Assembly: GCF_944323605.1 (NCBI RefSeq)
Contig: NZ_CALUTC010000004.1
Location: 1-64,000, forward strand
DNA: 64,000 nt
From: an uncultured Campylobacter sp.
GTDB taxonomy: Bacteria > Campylobacterota > Campylobacteria > Campylobacterales > Campylobacteraceae
Direction: 5' to 3'
Of the stretch, positions 9,669-18,781 are shown piece after piece. A model generated the notes under the pieces. It was given only the letters and a program-made list of their open reading frames with translations, made no database searches and had not been told where the DNA came from. How positions within the stretch are numbered: position 1 is the first letter of the stretch; each line of letters begins with the position of its first letter. The position numbers and the translations under genes are program-made.

Positions 9669-10844
9669 GAAAGCTTTTAAATCTTTTTGAAATTTATCAG
9701 CCATTAGCTTATATCCGTCTATGCTAAGATGGACATCTTTAAGACTTAAGCCTTGTTCTATCCACAAATCTTTACCTCCACTTTCTTGCATAAAATTATG
9801 CATATCAAATAGCATAAGCCTTTCTTCTTTTGCTATTTCATATATAGCTTCTCTTACGGCATAAAAATTTGGGCTAAGTTCGTAATTCTCATCATCTACT
9901 TTTTGAGTTACTGTTGGTGGAGATATTAGCATTATATTTACATGTTTATTATTTTGTCTTAAAAAGTTTATAAAATCTTTATAATTTTTTTTGAAATATT
10001 TTTTATCAAATGAACTTAGAAAAGCGTCGTTTGACCCATAAGCTAATATTATGAAATCGCTTTTAACTGTCTTAAAAGCTTCTTTCATGCTATCTTTATC
10101 CCATCTTAGCCATATATCAGACCTTGCTCCATTTATACCTAAAGTATCTAAAAATTTTATGTCGTAACCGTCTTTATATATCAACAAACCACCAATTTGA
10201 GCATTTTTTTCAAGAGCTTTTATTTGTATTGGAAAGTTAATGTTTTTTAGTTCAATACTGGAAAATTTTTTGTCCCCTTTTTTCTTTAATGCATAATTTC
10301 TTTTATTTTCATCGCTTAATACAAAACCCTTATTTTTAGCTTTGTAAAATATCTTGACATTGAAATTTTGCTCTTTTAAATTCGAGGCTATTTTTATAAA
10401 AGCACCTTCTTTTTTTGATTCGGCTAAAATTCCACCCATTGCATATGAAAAATTTGTATTTGATTTTGAGTTGAAAAGTTCAAAGTCTTTGCTTTCGTAT
10501 GATACTGTTAAGATTTGTTGGTATTTTGGTTGTAGTGGATATATATATCCTATAGAATTCACTTCTATAAAATTTGCTCTTAATTCTCTTGAAAAGAAAT
10601 CAGCAGCCATATGAGAATCTCCAAAAATCCTCATAACAAAATTTTCTGAATCAATCTTTGACTTAAGCAGCATTATATCTTGATGTCTTGCATAGCTTCT
10701 TATAGCACTTCCATCTTGTATGCTTGTTTGCACAAGATCTTTGATAGAGCCTTTTACTTTTTTTTGCCTATGGCTTTCATCTACCCCTATATAAACACAG
10801 GCACTAACAAATAAGGTAAGTAAAAATAATAAAATTTTTCTCAT
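9654..10844 (-). CDS. ape1: SGNH-family peptidoglycan O-acetylesterase (Ape1-like)
   Basis: This is an SGNH hydrolase of 396 residues with an N-terminal membrane anchor or signal (LLFLLTLFVSACVYIG). Block I is GDSHMAADFF (~residue 75), with the catalytic serine after GD. Block III is YGSNDAF, and the C-terminal DVHLSIDGYKL supplies the Asp-His pair. About 130 residues of beta-rich sequence are inserted between blocks I and III, as in Ape1 proteins with a CBM35-like insert. Ape1 removes O-acetyl groups from MurNAc in periplasmic peptidoglycan. The position downstream of a second SGNH protein and an MBOAT transferase supports this. A PatB-type acetyltransferase role is the main alternative. Confidence 0.75.
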   Translation of the reverse strand: MRKILLFLLTLFVSACVYIGVDESHRQKKVKGSIKDLVQTSIQDGSAIRSYARHQDIMLLKSKIDSENFVMRIFGDSHMAADFFSRELRANFIEVNSIGYIYPLQPKYQQILTVSYESKDFELFNSKSNTNFSYAMGGILAESKKEGAFIKIASNLKEQNFNVKIFYKAKNKGFVLSDENKRNYALKKKGDKKFSSIELKNINFPIQIKALEKNAQIGGLLIYKDGYDIKFLDTLGINGARSDIWLRWDKDSMKEAFKTVKSDFIILAYGSNDAFLSSFDKKYFKKNYKDFINFLRQNNKHVNIMLISPPTVTQKVDDENYELSPNFYAVREAIYEIAKEERLMLFDMHNFMQESGGKDLWIEQGLSLKDVHLSIDGYKLMADKFQKDLKAFLATF

Positions 10845-11845
10845 TTATTTATATGTTTTAACAGTAAATTTGACATTATTCTAGCACCTCTTACATTAAA
10901 ATGTGTGCCATCATCTGCTCTCACTTTTACGCTTTTGTTGTTTTCATCTTTTACATAGCTTGAGTATTCTCCATTTTCACTAAAGCTATCTTTTGTAGGT
11001 ATAAAAATTTCTTTATTTGCCGTGCTTATTTCTTCATAAATTTTGTTTAATACTTGTATTTTTGAATTTAAATTTTTATCTTTCACAGGAGGTATTTCAT
11101 ACCATATCACTTTTGTCTTATTTTGTTTTGCTATTTGTATTATCTCATTTACTCTATTTTTATATATCTTAAGCCATTCATCGCTGTTAAAGGCGTGGTA
11201 TTTATTGTTTTGTTTTATAGCCCAAGGATCGTTTGCTCCGAGCAATACTACAAGATATTTTATTTTATTATTGCTTAAAAAGGCAGCTTCCGTTGCTTTA
11301 GCCCAATCAAAATAAGACTTATAAGAAAGTCCCGTATTTTGCTTACTTAAATTTATACTATCTATACCTAAGGCTTTTAGATCCCTTACTAGAGAAAGTG
11401 CTACGCCTTGCATTAAAGAATCTCCTATGATTAGAAACTCTTCATCATCTTTTACAGTTAAGTTTGTGTCTATTTTTATCTCTGCTACGCTGTTATTTTG
11501 TTCGCTTAAATTTTCATCTGCATTGTTGTTTTGTATATTTTCTTGAAAATTTTGACCAGAAATGCTTAAAAATTGCTCAGTTTCTAAACTAGCATTACTT
11601 TCTTTTTTTCTTGCTAATTCTACTAAAATTTCATAATTTTTGTTAAAAGGGTCATCGCTTATAACGGTTTTTATCTGTTCTAGTTTATTTTTGAAAGCAT
11701 TAGCTTCATTTAGTATATCATTGTCAAGTGAAATGTATATATGGTATCTTTGTTCAAGATAAGAAATTATACTTTTATTCATAACAAAAGATACTATTAA
11801 AAAAGTGCTTACTAATATGAAGAAAAATTTAAGAACTCTCATCAA
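10841..11845 (-). CDS. SGNH-family periplasmic protein, PatB/Oap-like
   Basis: The 334-residue protein has an N-terminal transmembrane anchor (~residues 7-25), a helical and Asn/Glu-rich linker to ~135, then a compact SGNH domain. The domain shows IGDSLMQG (nucleophile Ser), LLGANDPW (oxyanion Asn) and DDGTHFNVRGA (catalytic Asp-His). It overlaps both neighbours by 4 bases in an MBOAT / this gene / Ape1-like operon. I infer it is the second hydrolase-fold component of peptidoglycan O-acetylation, either the PatB acetyltransferase or the protein called Oap in C. jejuni. The sequence does not separate these, so no symbol is given. Confidence 0.7.
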   Translation of the reverse strand: MMRVLKFFFILVSTFLIVSFVMNKSIISYLEQRYHIYISLDNDILNEANAFKNKLEQIKTVISDDPFNKNYEILVELARKKESNASLETEQFLSISGQNFQENIQNNNADENLSEQNNSVAEIKIDTNLTVKDDEEFLIIGDSLMQGVALSLVRDLKALGIDSINLSKQNTGLSYKSYFDWAKATEAAFLSNNKIKYLVVLLGANDPWAIKQNNKYHAFNSDEWLKIYKNRVNEIIQIAKQNKTKVIWYEIPPVKDKNLNSKIQVLNKIYEEISTANKEIFIPTKDSFSENGEYSSYVKDENNKSVKVRADDGTHFNVRGARIMSNLLLKHINK

Positions 11846-13215
11846 AAACTCTCATATATAAACTGTGGTATCCCACTTGGCATAAAAGCAAATATTAAAA
11901 GCAGAATAAGTGCTAATAATATAGGCTTTAAAAGCAAAGGTGTTATAGCAAGTATCTTTACACAGTAGTCTTTAAAATTTATAAACAAAGGATAGCTTAT
12001 AAAAATAGCTACAAATCCGACAAAAACATATATATCATTATATTCTACTTTCATAAAGAAATTATTATAGCAAGATACTAGATATTCTAATGCAGATGAA
12101 AAATTAGGATAGTAAAAAAATATCCAGGCAAAAGCTACAAAATGAAATGTAAGAAATACTGACAAATAAGGAATTTTACTAAGTTTTATTTTTTTTACTA
12201 AAGGCAGGTGTAAAAACACAACCCCAAGCCCATGCAAAAGTCCCCATATTAAGAAATTTATTGTATTACCGTGCCAAATCCCTGATATTATGAAGGCAAA
12301 CATTAGGTTTAAATATGTTCTTATTTTACCCTTTTTATTTCCTCCAAGAGGTATATATACATAATCCCTTATGAAAGTGGAAAGTGATATATGCCATCTT
12401 TTCCAAAAATCTTGTAAATTTTTGGCTAGATATGGCATATTAAAATTTGCTGGTAAAGTAAAGCCAAGCATTAAGGCAAAGGCACAAACCAAATCAACAT
12501 AGCCACTAAAATCACAGTATATTTGCACAGAAAAAGCATAAATCGCACAAAGCAATTCTAAGAAATTGTAATTTGAAGGATCGTTTAAAATTTCTTTAGA
12601 ATACAAACCAAGATAATTTGCTATTAAAACTTTTTTTACTATTCCAAAAAGCAATAATACTATAATCAAATTTATATGTTTAAATTCTCTTTTTTTATGA
12701 ATTTGTTCAAAAAAGAAAGTGCTTCTCATTATAGGACCACTTAAAAGGGTAGGGAAGAACGATAAATACATAGCTAAATTTAAAAAACTTTCTATTTTAT
12801 TCTCTTTATATACATTTACAAGGTATGTTATTGAAGAGAAAACATAAAAGCTTATACCTATAGGAAATATCAAATCGCTATCTAAATACTCAAAACCAAA
12901 AAAAGCCAAAAACATATCAAAACTATCTTTTATGCTAGGAAAGTATTTGAAAAAAGATAGATTTAGTATCACACAAGCTATACAAGCTAAAAATATGTAT
13001 TTTTTTCTTCTTACAAAAATTAAAAGTGCAAAATAATGTATAAAAAATGTATATACAAATAAAACAAGTGCAAAATAAGGATTTATAAGTATATATACGG
13101 TGTAACTAAAAAACAATACAAGTAAATTTTGAGTTTTGTATTTTTCCTTAAATAGCCAGTAAATAGCAAAAAAGGCTATCATCATAATAGAAAATTCTAA
13201 AGAAAAATAAGTCAT
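11842..13215 (-). CDS. patA: MBOAT membrane acyltransferase for peptidoglycan O-acetylation
   Basis: This 457-residue membrane-bound O-acyltransferase has about ten hydrophobic segments. Diagnostic motifs are LQDFWKRWHISLSTFIRDYVYIPLGG and, further on, the invariant histidine in ISGIWHGNTINF. PatA/AlgI-type MBOATs carry acetyl groups across the inner membrane for O-acetylation of periplasmic polymers. The two SGNH genes fused to it by 4-base overlaps make peptidoglycan MurNAc O-acetylation the best call; alginate-type genes are absent. The alternative is O-acetylation of another surface glycan. Confidence 0.8.
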   Translation of the reverse strand: MTYFSLEFSIMMIAFFAIYWLFKEKYKTQNLLVLFFSYTVYILINPYFALVLFVYTFFIHYFALLIFVRRKKYIFLACIACVILNLSFFKYFPSIKDSFDMFLAFFGFEYLDSDLIFPIGISFYVFSSITYLVNVYKENKIESFLNLAMYLSFFPTLLSGPIMRSTFFFEQIHKKREFKHINLIIVLLLFGIVKKVLIANYLGLYSKEILNDPSNYNFLELLCAIYAFSVQIYCDFSGYVDLVCAFALMLGFTLPANFNMPYLAKNLQDFWKRWHISLSTFIRDYVYIPLGGNKKGKIRTYLNLMFAFIISGIWHGNTINFLIWGLLHGLGVVFLHLPLVKKIKLSKIPYLSVFLTFHFVAFAWIFFYYPNFSSALEYLVSCYNNFFMKVEYNDIYVFVGFVAIFISYPLFINFKDYCVKILAITPLLLKPILLALILLLIFAFMPSGIPQFIYESF

Positions 13216-13248
13216 TTTAATAGCACACCCGTAAGAAAAATAAATACC

Positions 13249-13276
13249 AAGGCTAGATTATAACCACTCTAGCCTT
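13249..13276 (-). terminator. Rho-independent terminator after the ferritin gene
   Basis: AAGGCTAGA and TCTAGCCTT form a nine-base-pair stem around a ten-base loop. It lies just past the ferritin stop in the direction of minus-strand transcription and before the MBOAT gene, so it separates the two units. Confidence 0.6.
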
Positions 13277-13285
13277 AGAAAAAAG

Positions 13286-13783
13286 TTAAATTTTATTAAC
13301 CAAGCTTTTTATGTATTGATCTGCTAGATAAAGTCCATTTGCATTATCTTTTATGAGTTTTATTTTATCAACTATTCCTCTAAACAAGGCTTCTTCTTCG
13401 TGTTGCTCTGCTACATACCATTGCAGAAAATTAAAAGTAGAATAGTCTTTATGCTTTAACATAAAATCAACTAGCTCATTTATTGATTTTGTTATAAAAC
13501 ATTCGTGTTCGTATGTTTTTTCAAAAACGTCAAGCAAAGATTTAAAACTATCATCAGGGCTAGGTATAGAAGCGAGTTTTACATGAGAATCTGTCTCATT
13601 CAAGTAAGTTACTAGCTTCTTGGCATGTTCGCTTTCCTCTCCAGCGTGTTGAAACAAAAATTGCCCAGCACCGTCATAGCTATTTTCAAAACACCAAGAA
13701 CTCATAGAAAGATAAAGATTTGAAGCAAACATTTCTTTTTCTATTTGTTCATTAAGTAAGGCTATTACTTCCTTTGATAACAT
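13286..13783 (-). CDS. cft: Non-haem ferritin
   Basis: A 165-residue ferritin that oxidises Fe(II) and stores it as mineral inside a 24-subunit shell. The four-helix fold is clear, with ferroxidase ligands Glu near residue 17 (EKEMFAS), Glu and His in HAGEESEHAKK (~50-53) and Glu ~94 in YEHECF, plus QWYVAEQHEEE (~127). The size and motifs match Campylobacter Cft. SD-like GGAG precedes the ATG. It has its own terminator and is separated from the divergent outer-membrane genes by ~218 bases. It protects against iron-driven oxidative stress. Confidence 0.95.
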   Translation of the reverse strand: MLSKEVIALLNEQIEKEMFASNLYLSMSSWCFENSYDGAGQFLFQHAGEESEHAKKLVTYLNETDSHVKLASIPSPDDSFKSLLDVFEKTYEHECFITKSINELVDFMLKHKDYSTFNFLQWYVAEQHEEEALFRGIVDKIKLIKDNANGLYLADQYIKSLVNKI

Positions 13784-13933
13784 TTTTTCTCCTTTAAGTC
13801 TTTTTAAAAATTTTAATATTTAAATTTTAGCAGTATTTTTCTTAAAAATTTATATAATATTTATTATCAATTTTATTAAAGCTTTATGTGTAGATTTGCT
13901 ACAATTTTCATATTTAGTTTTGTTAAAAAATAC

Positions 13934-13965
13934 AAAAAAAAAAAAAACGATTTTTTAAGTTATAA
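13934..13965 (+). promoter_or_regulatory. Poly(A) tract and -10 box upstream of the barrel genes
   Basis: An uninterrupted run of about 13 A residues (~13934-13946) is followed about 13 bases later by TATAAT (~13959). The tract sits where promoter spacing or curvature would be sensed, upstream of a surface-protein gene. The rest of 13784-14001 is AT-rich and holds the divergent ferritin promoter but no gene that I can see. Confidence 0.45.
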
Positions 13966-14001
13966 TTATTTTTGTGATTTTCATACAGAAAGGTAATTTT
14001 T

Positions 14002-14649
14002 ATGAAAAGAATTTTTCTTTTTTTAGTATCTCTTTTAGTTGTCTCTAGCTTTTTAAAGGCTGAAAATAGCGGAGGCTTTATGGGTATTGATATAGCTAGA
14101 AACTACGGCTCTCAAGAAGTTACCCAGATAGGTGGTCCAAATGATGGCAAAACTTGGAAAAATTTAGGCTTAAAAGGCTTAAAAATAGGTTTTTTAGCTG
14201 GTTATAAACACTTTTTTACCCAAAATTTTGGTATAAGAGCTTACGGGCAATTTGATTATGGCGCCTTGCTAGGATATGATAGAATGGGCTTAGAAAATGG
14301 CGATAAAAGAATGGCAGCTGGTGCTTTGAGCATAATGGGAAATGTTGACGCGATGTATAATTTTTGCGACTGCGATAACAGAATTTTTGGTGCTTATGCA
14401 GGTCTTAGCTTGGGCTACATAGATTATCACATCTCAAATATAGGCGTTGTTGAGGGCGTGGATATGGCTTTTAACATAGGCTTTAGAGCTGTATTTTCTG
14501 AAAGACATAGCTTAGAGCTTTACAGACGCTTTGGTAAAAGCCTTACAGCTGGTGGTATAAAATATGCTGATGGAGACCAGGTAAGAACTAGAACTATGAA
14601 GATGTCAAGACCTGATATAACAGGCATTAGATATGTAGTAAATTTCTAA
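14002..14649 (+). CDS. Outer membrane beta-barrel protein, copy 1
   Basis: This 215-residue exported protein has a clean signal peptide (MKRIFLFLVSLLVVSSFLKA) followed by alternating amphipathic strands and a C-terminal phenylalanine, the BamA recognition hallmark. Signature segments are GYKHFF, YNFCDC, LSLGYI, LYRRFG and TGIRYVVNF. These resemble the small Helicobacter/Campylobacter outer-membrane proteins of unknown role. An AAAGG ribosome binding site precedes ATG 14002. The next gene, only 4 bases on, is a diverged copy. Function is unknown, possibly adhesion or permeability. Confidence 0.85.
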   Translation: MKRIFLFLVSLLVVSSFLKAENSGGFMGIDIARNYGSQEVTQIGGPNDGKTWKNLGLKGLKIGFLAGYKHFFTQNFGIRAYGQFDYGALLGYDRMGLENGDKRMAAGALSIMGNVDAMYNFCDCDNRIFGAYAGLSLGYIDYHISNIGVVEGVDMAFNIGFRAVFSERHSLELYRRFGKSLTAGGIKYADGDQVRTRTMKMSRPDITGIRYVVNF

Positions 14650-14653
14650 GATA

Positions 14654-15238
14654 ATGCTTAAAAAATTTCTACTTATTTTTATTTGCTCTCTTTGCTTGGC
14701 TGAGGAGAGCTCTTATTTTTTCGGCGTGGATGCTCTAGATTTTAGGATAAATGAAGAGCTTAGTGCTTCTACCCTGTCCTATAAAAACCGAGATGTAAAA
14801 GGACATAGAATGGGCATCTTGCTTGGATATAAGCACTTTTTTAATGAAAGCTTTGGTTTTAGAATTTATGGAAATTTTAACTACGGCTCTTTAATCGGCG
14901 AGGATATGCTTAGCAAAAAAGGCTTTTTCGTAAAAAGTGCTAATTTTTTAACCCATCTTGATGCCTTGTATAATTTTTGCAAATGCTATGAACACGAAGT
15001 GGGGCTTTACACAGGCATAAGTCTTGGCTATATAAATTATGATATAAGGGAGCAAGGCTACATAAATGCCTTTGATTCTGCCTTAAGTTTTGGTTTTAGA
15101 ATTTCTTTTATAGGAGGACATAGTTTTGAGCTTTACAGACGATTTGGCTTACCTATAAATGCTTCTACATACAAATTTAATCACATAAAAATTCATCAAG
15201 CCGACAACACAGGCATTAGGTATTTTTTACATTTTTAG
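14654..15238 (+). CDS. Outer membrane beta-barrel protein, copy 2
   Basis: A 194-residue paralogue of the preceding gene that keeps its landmarks in the same order (GYKHFF, YNFCKC, ISLGYI, LYRRFG, TGIRYFLHF) with a signal peptide at the N-terminus and a C-terminal phenylalanine. Elsewhere the two copies differ widely, so this is an old tandem duplication rather than a recent one. It starts 4 bases after copy 1 stops and has no promoter of its own, so both should be made from one transcript. The ligand or partner is unknown. Confidence 0.85.
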   Translation: MLKKFLLIFICSLCLAEESSYFFGVDALDFRINEELSASTLSYKNRDVKGHRMGILLGYKHFFNESFGFRIYGNFNYGSLIGEDMLSKKGFFVKSANFLTHLDALYNFCKCYEHEVGLYTGISLGYINYDIREQGYINAFDSALSFGFRISFIGGHSFELYRRFGLPINASTYKFNHIKIHQADNTGIRYFLHF

Positions 15239-15397
15239 TTTAAATAAGATATGTTAAGCTTTTTTTTAATAAATAAACTCTACATTTATTAAAAGTTTAT
15301 TTTTCCTAAATACTTAGAAATTTACAAATTTAAACTGTATATATTTTATAATTTTCCATAAGATTTTAGTAAAAAGATTTTTGTATTAAATTTTTTG

Positions 15398-15403
15398 TAT
15401 AAT
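15398..15403 (+). promoter_or_regulatory. -10 element of the restriction-modification gene
   Basis: TATAAT in an AT-rich stretch lies 36 bases before the GTG at 15434. The long in-frame extension upstream of that GTG begins inside this box, which argues that the GTG is the true start. The rest of 15239-15433 shows no gene. Confidence 0.55.
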
Positions 15404-15433
15404 TTTGTATTTTCATTAATAAGGAAATTTTTA

Positions 15434-18400
15434 GTGTTAGAAATTTTAAAAAACTACATAAAAAACATACAAAACTTAAGCTTTGATGATAACGAATACT
15501 CTTACAACAATTCCTTTCACTCTTTTATCAAGGAAAGTTCTTTAAAATTTAGTAAAAAACTTTCTTTAAGTGAGCAAAAAAGGCACAAAAGTATATTAAT
15601 TCCTGATTACACCATATATAAAGATACTCTTATATCAGGGCTTATAGAGTTAAAAGCCGTTTCAAAAGACATAAAGGATATAGAAAAATTTTTTAAAGAT
15701 GCAAAGGCAAAAGAGCAAATTTTTAAATACTTCGAACTTTGTAAAAACATCTTGCTAAGCGATTATTTAAATTTTCATCTTTTAAGCCTTGACGAGAAAA
15801 ATAATTTACGAGTTTTACTATCTATAAATCTTTGTGAGCTTACAAATTTAAAAAATATAGCAAAATCTTTAAAGCAAAAAGAAGATTCAAGCTCCTTTTT
15901 TAAAGAATATGACTTAAAACAAAAGGCTAGGGAATTTGAAGATCTTTTTGAAATCTTTTTTAATAAAGAGCCAAGTTCTATAAATTCTGCCTCTGATTTT
16001 GCAAATGCTTTAGCTATTAGGACAAAAATGCTTAAAGAAAAGCTTTCGCAAAATACCAATAATAATGAGATAATCCAAATCTATAAAACATTTAACGATA
16101 TCTTGTATAAAGGAATTTTAGATGATGATAAATTTGCTGATTCTTTTGCGCAGGTGATAACTTACGGCTTGTTTTTAGCTAGGCTAAATATAGATGAAAA
16201 AATAGAACTTGATAATGCAAAAAGATTTATACCTAAAAATTTTCCCCTCATAAAGTCTATGTTATCTTTCTTAGATAGTGAAAAATTAGACGAACTTGAT
16301 ATGGACATAAAATACATTATAAAAGATATTATTAATATTATAAATCATATAGATATAGGCTCTTTGGTAAGGGAGCTAAACAAAATTTCTCAAAAAGATT
16401 TATATGGTGAATATATACATAAAGACCCTTATATACATTTTTATGAAAGTTTTTTAAGCAAATATGATAAGGACTTAAGAAAGCTTAGAGGGGTTTATTA
16501 CACCCCGACTCCCGTTGTCAAATTTATAGTAGATAGTATAGATTTGTCTTTAAAAAAACATTTAAATCAAGAAAAAGGTTTAGTAACAGCTCTTGATAGT
16601 GAAAAAATTACACTTTTAGACTTTGCCACAGGCACGGGAACTTTTTTGCTTGAAGCTTTTCGTAAGGTTTATGACGGTGTAAAAGATGAGATACCTAGCT
16701 CAAAAAGTCCTAAATTTGATGATTTTAAGAGATATTTTAAAAAGATTGTAAAAAATTTTAAAGGTTTTGAACTTTTGATAGCTCCCTATGTTATAGCACA
16801 TTTAAAAATATCTCAGGTGTTTAAAGATGAATTTAACTTTGCTCTAGAAAATACAGATAAAAAAGAATATGAAATTTTAAATATAAAACTTACAAATACC
16901 CTACATTTTGATGACGATAAAAATAAACATCAAAATATTTTTTCTCAAATGTCAATATTAAAAGAGCTTTCAAATGAATTTTTAGAGGCTCAAAATGTGA
17001 AAGAAAAAGAAATTTTAATTATCACAGGCAACCCTCCTTATAGTGGTGCAAGCAGTAATAAGGGCTTGTATGAAAAGGAAGTGCAAGTTGCCTATAAAAA
17101 CCCAATGGAGACACCAAACAATCCAACAGCTATTCTAAAAAATAATAAAATAGAAAAAGAGAAAAACACCAAGTGGCTACTTGATGATTATGTGAAATTT
17201 ATCCGCTTTGCTGAAAGCAAGATAGAAAATCAAGATTCTGGAATCTTTGCCTTTATCTCTAATAATAGCTTTTTAGACAACCCAACTTTTCGCGGTATGC
17301 GATATCATCTAATGCAAAGCTTTGATACACTCTATATCCTTGATTTGCACGGCAGTACGCGTAAAAAAGAATCTGCCCTTGATGATAGCAAAGATGAGAA
17401 TGTGTTTGATATACAGCAAGGTGTGAGCATTAATATCTTTATGAAAAATAGAAATTCGCCTTTGGGCAATCACACAGAATCTAAAGAGCCACACTGCCAA
17501 ATCTATCACTATGACCTCTATGGCAAACGCAAAGACAAATACAACTTTTTGTATGACAACACCCTAGATTCTATCCCTTGGAATCGCCTAAACCCAAAAC
17601 CTCCCTTTTTTCTCTTTATCCCACAAAATGAGAGCTTAAGAGAGGAATACGACAAGGGCATAAGTGTTAAGGATATGTTTAGAATCTCAAGTGTGGGGGT
17701 TGTAGGTGGTAGAGATAAATTTGTGATGTCAGAATCTGATTCCAAAAAATCGTTGCAAGACTTTAAAAGTAGAATTAAGAGGTTTTTAGAATTAGACATT
17801 GAAAGTGCTAGAAAGGAATTTAATTTAGGGCAAGATTCTAGGGATTGGAAAGTGGAATACGCACAAAAAGAATTAAAAAATACAGGCAATAGTCCAAATA
17901 ATTATGTAAAAATCCACTATCGTCCCTTTGATTATCGTTGGACTTATTACACGGGGAAGTCAAAGGGTTTTCATTGTATGCCAAGAGGCGAAGTTATGGA
18001 GCATTTCTTGCAAGATTCTAAAAACAAAGCCTTGCTTGTAAGCAGGCAAGCAAGTGCGATAGGTGAAAAGAACTTTGATGCAACATTTATAAGCGATAAA
18101 ATGGTAGATATTAACCTATATCGCAGGGGTGGAGAACAAGTAATGCCCCTTTATCTCCAAAATACAGAATCTACACAAAAAAACCTCAAAAAGAATGCCA
18201 AAAACACACAAGAAAATGGACTCTTTAGCGATGAGGATTTGGCTAATGATATTTTCAAAGGAAAAGAGCGCATAGAGAATTTCACGCCAGAGTTTAGGTC
18301 CTTTGTGGATTCTAAATACACTTGGAATCTCAAGGACATAAAGGCAAATCCACATTTGTTTTTAGATTCTCACACCCTCACACCCGAGGCGATTTTGGGC

Positions 18401-18781
18401 TATATCTATGCGGTGTTATTTCATAAAGACTACCGCGAAAAATACATCGATTTTCTTAAAAACGATTTTCCTAAAATCCCTTTTGTAGAATCTAAAGAGA
18501 AGTTTATCGCTTTAAGCAAACTAGGCTTAGAGCTTATGAGTGTGCATTTAATGGCAGACAATCGAGAGAGAGAGAGAGAACAGAAATTAATGAGAATGAA
18601 TCGCAATATTGGGCTAATCTTGCCAAGACAGTTAGCAAGTCAGGAATACAAACACACATTCATAGCTCACACGATAATGGAGATGTGCTATATCTCAAAC
18701 AAAACCAAAGAAGGGAACTACATATTCCCTCTCTATCTTTACAACACCAAGAGAGCAAGGAAGATTCTATGCAAAGAGTAA
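15434..18781 (+). CDS. Single-chain type IIG/ISP-like restriction-modification enzyme, mosaic 3' half
   Basis: A 1,115-residue protein that should cut and N6-adenine-methylate DNA. The N-terminal part has a PD-(D/E)XK-like pattern (IPDY, then LIELKA, ~residues 45-70). The methyltransferase core shows motif X (GVYYTPTPVVKF), motif I (DFATGTGTFLLE) and motif IV (NPPYSG). A target-recognition region follows with NKALLVSRQAS and MPLYLQN (~865-915). No helicase domain is seen. GTG 15434 with AAGGAA upstream is preferred. From about base 17040 codon use changes sharply to a higher-GC style in which GATTCT/GAATCT is common, which I associate with enterohepatic Helicobacter. The C-terminus passes through a (GA)8 tract and ends early, and the family's usual C-terminal piece lies separately at 18921. 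Confidence 0.8.
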   Translation: MLEILKNYIKNIQNLSFDDNEYSYNNSFHSFIKESSLKFSKKLSLSEQKRHKSILIPDYTIYKDTLISGLIELKAVSKDIKDIEKFFKDAKAKEQIFKYFELCKNILLSDYLNFHLLSLDEKNNLRVLLSINLCELTNLKNIAKSLKQKEDSSSFFKEYDLKQKAREFEDLFEIFFNKEPSSINSASDFANALAIRTKMLKEKLSQNTNNNEIIQIYKTFNDILYKGILDDDKFADSFAQVITYGLFLARLNIDEKIELDNAKRFIPKNFPLIKSMLSFLDSEKLDELDMDIKYIIKDIINIINHIDIGSLVRELNKISQKDLYGEYIHKDPYIHFYESFLSKYDKDLRKLRGVYYTPTPVVKFIVDSIDLSLKKHLNQEKGLVTALDSEKITLLDFATGTGTFLLEAFRKVYDGVKDEIPSSKSPKFDDFKRYFKKIVKNFKGFELLIAPYVIAHLKISQVFKDEFNFALENTDKKEYEILNIKLTNTLHFDDDKNKHQNIFSQMSILKELSNEFLEAQNVKEKEILIITGNPPYSGASSNKGLYEKEVQVAYKNPMETPNNPTAILKNNKIEKEKNTKWLLDDYVKFIRFAESKIENQDSGIFAFISNNSFLDNPTFRGMRYHLMQSFDTLYILDLHGSTRKKESALDDSKDENVFDIQQGVSINIFMKNRNSPLGNHTESKEPHCQIYHYDLYGKRKDKYNFLYDNTLDSIPWNRLNPKPPFFLFIPQNESLREEYDKGISVKDMFRISSVGVVGGRDKFVMSESDSKKSLQDFKSRIKRFLELDIESARKEFNLGQDSRDWKVEYAQKELKNTGNSPNNYVKIHYRPFDYRWTYYTGKSKGFHCMPRGEVMEHFLQDSKNKALLVSRQASAIGEKNFDATFISDKMVDINLYRRGGEQVMPLYLQNTESTQKNLKKNAKNTQENGLFSDEDLANDIFKGKERIENFTPEFRSFVDSKYTWNLKDIKANPHLFLDSHTLTPEAILGYIYAVLFHKDYREKYIDFLKNDFPKIPFVESKEKFIALSKLGLELMSVHLMADNREREREQKLMRMNRNIGLILPRQLASQEYKHTFIAHTIMEMCYISNKTKEGNYIFPLYLYNTKRARKILCKE
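18564..18579 (+). repeat. (GA)8 dinucleotide repeat inside the restriction-modification gene
   Basis: Eight uninterrupted GA units encode an Arg-Glu run after LMSVHLMADN. Gain or loss of units by strand slippage would change the downstream frame. With 8 units the frame runs to the stop at 18781. With 7 it shifts into a frame that I checked as open to 18924. With 9 it meets TAA at 18588-18590. Confidence 0.8.

Noticed and set aside
15395-15433. Upstream in-frame TTG start for the restriction-modification gene
   Set aside because: The extension begins at the TATAAT box, while GTG 15434 has AAGGAA at the right distance.
17309-18355. Minus-strand reading frames inside the restriction-modification gene
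   Set aside because: No ribosome binding sites or recognisable domains; the plus frame carries the conserved motifs.
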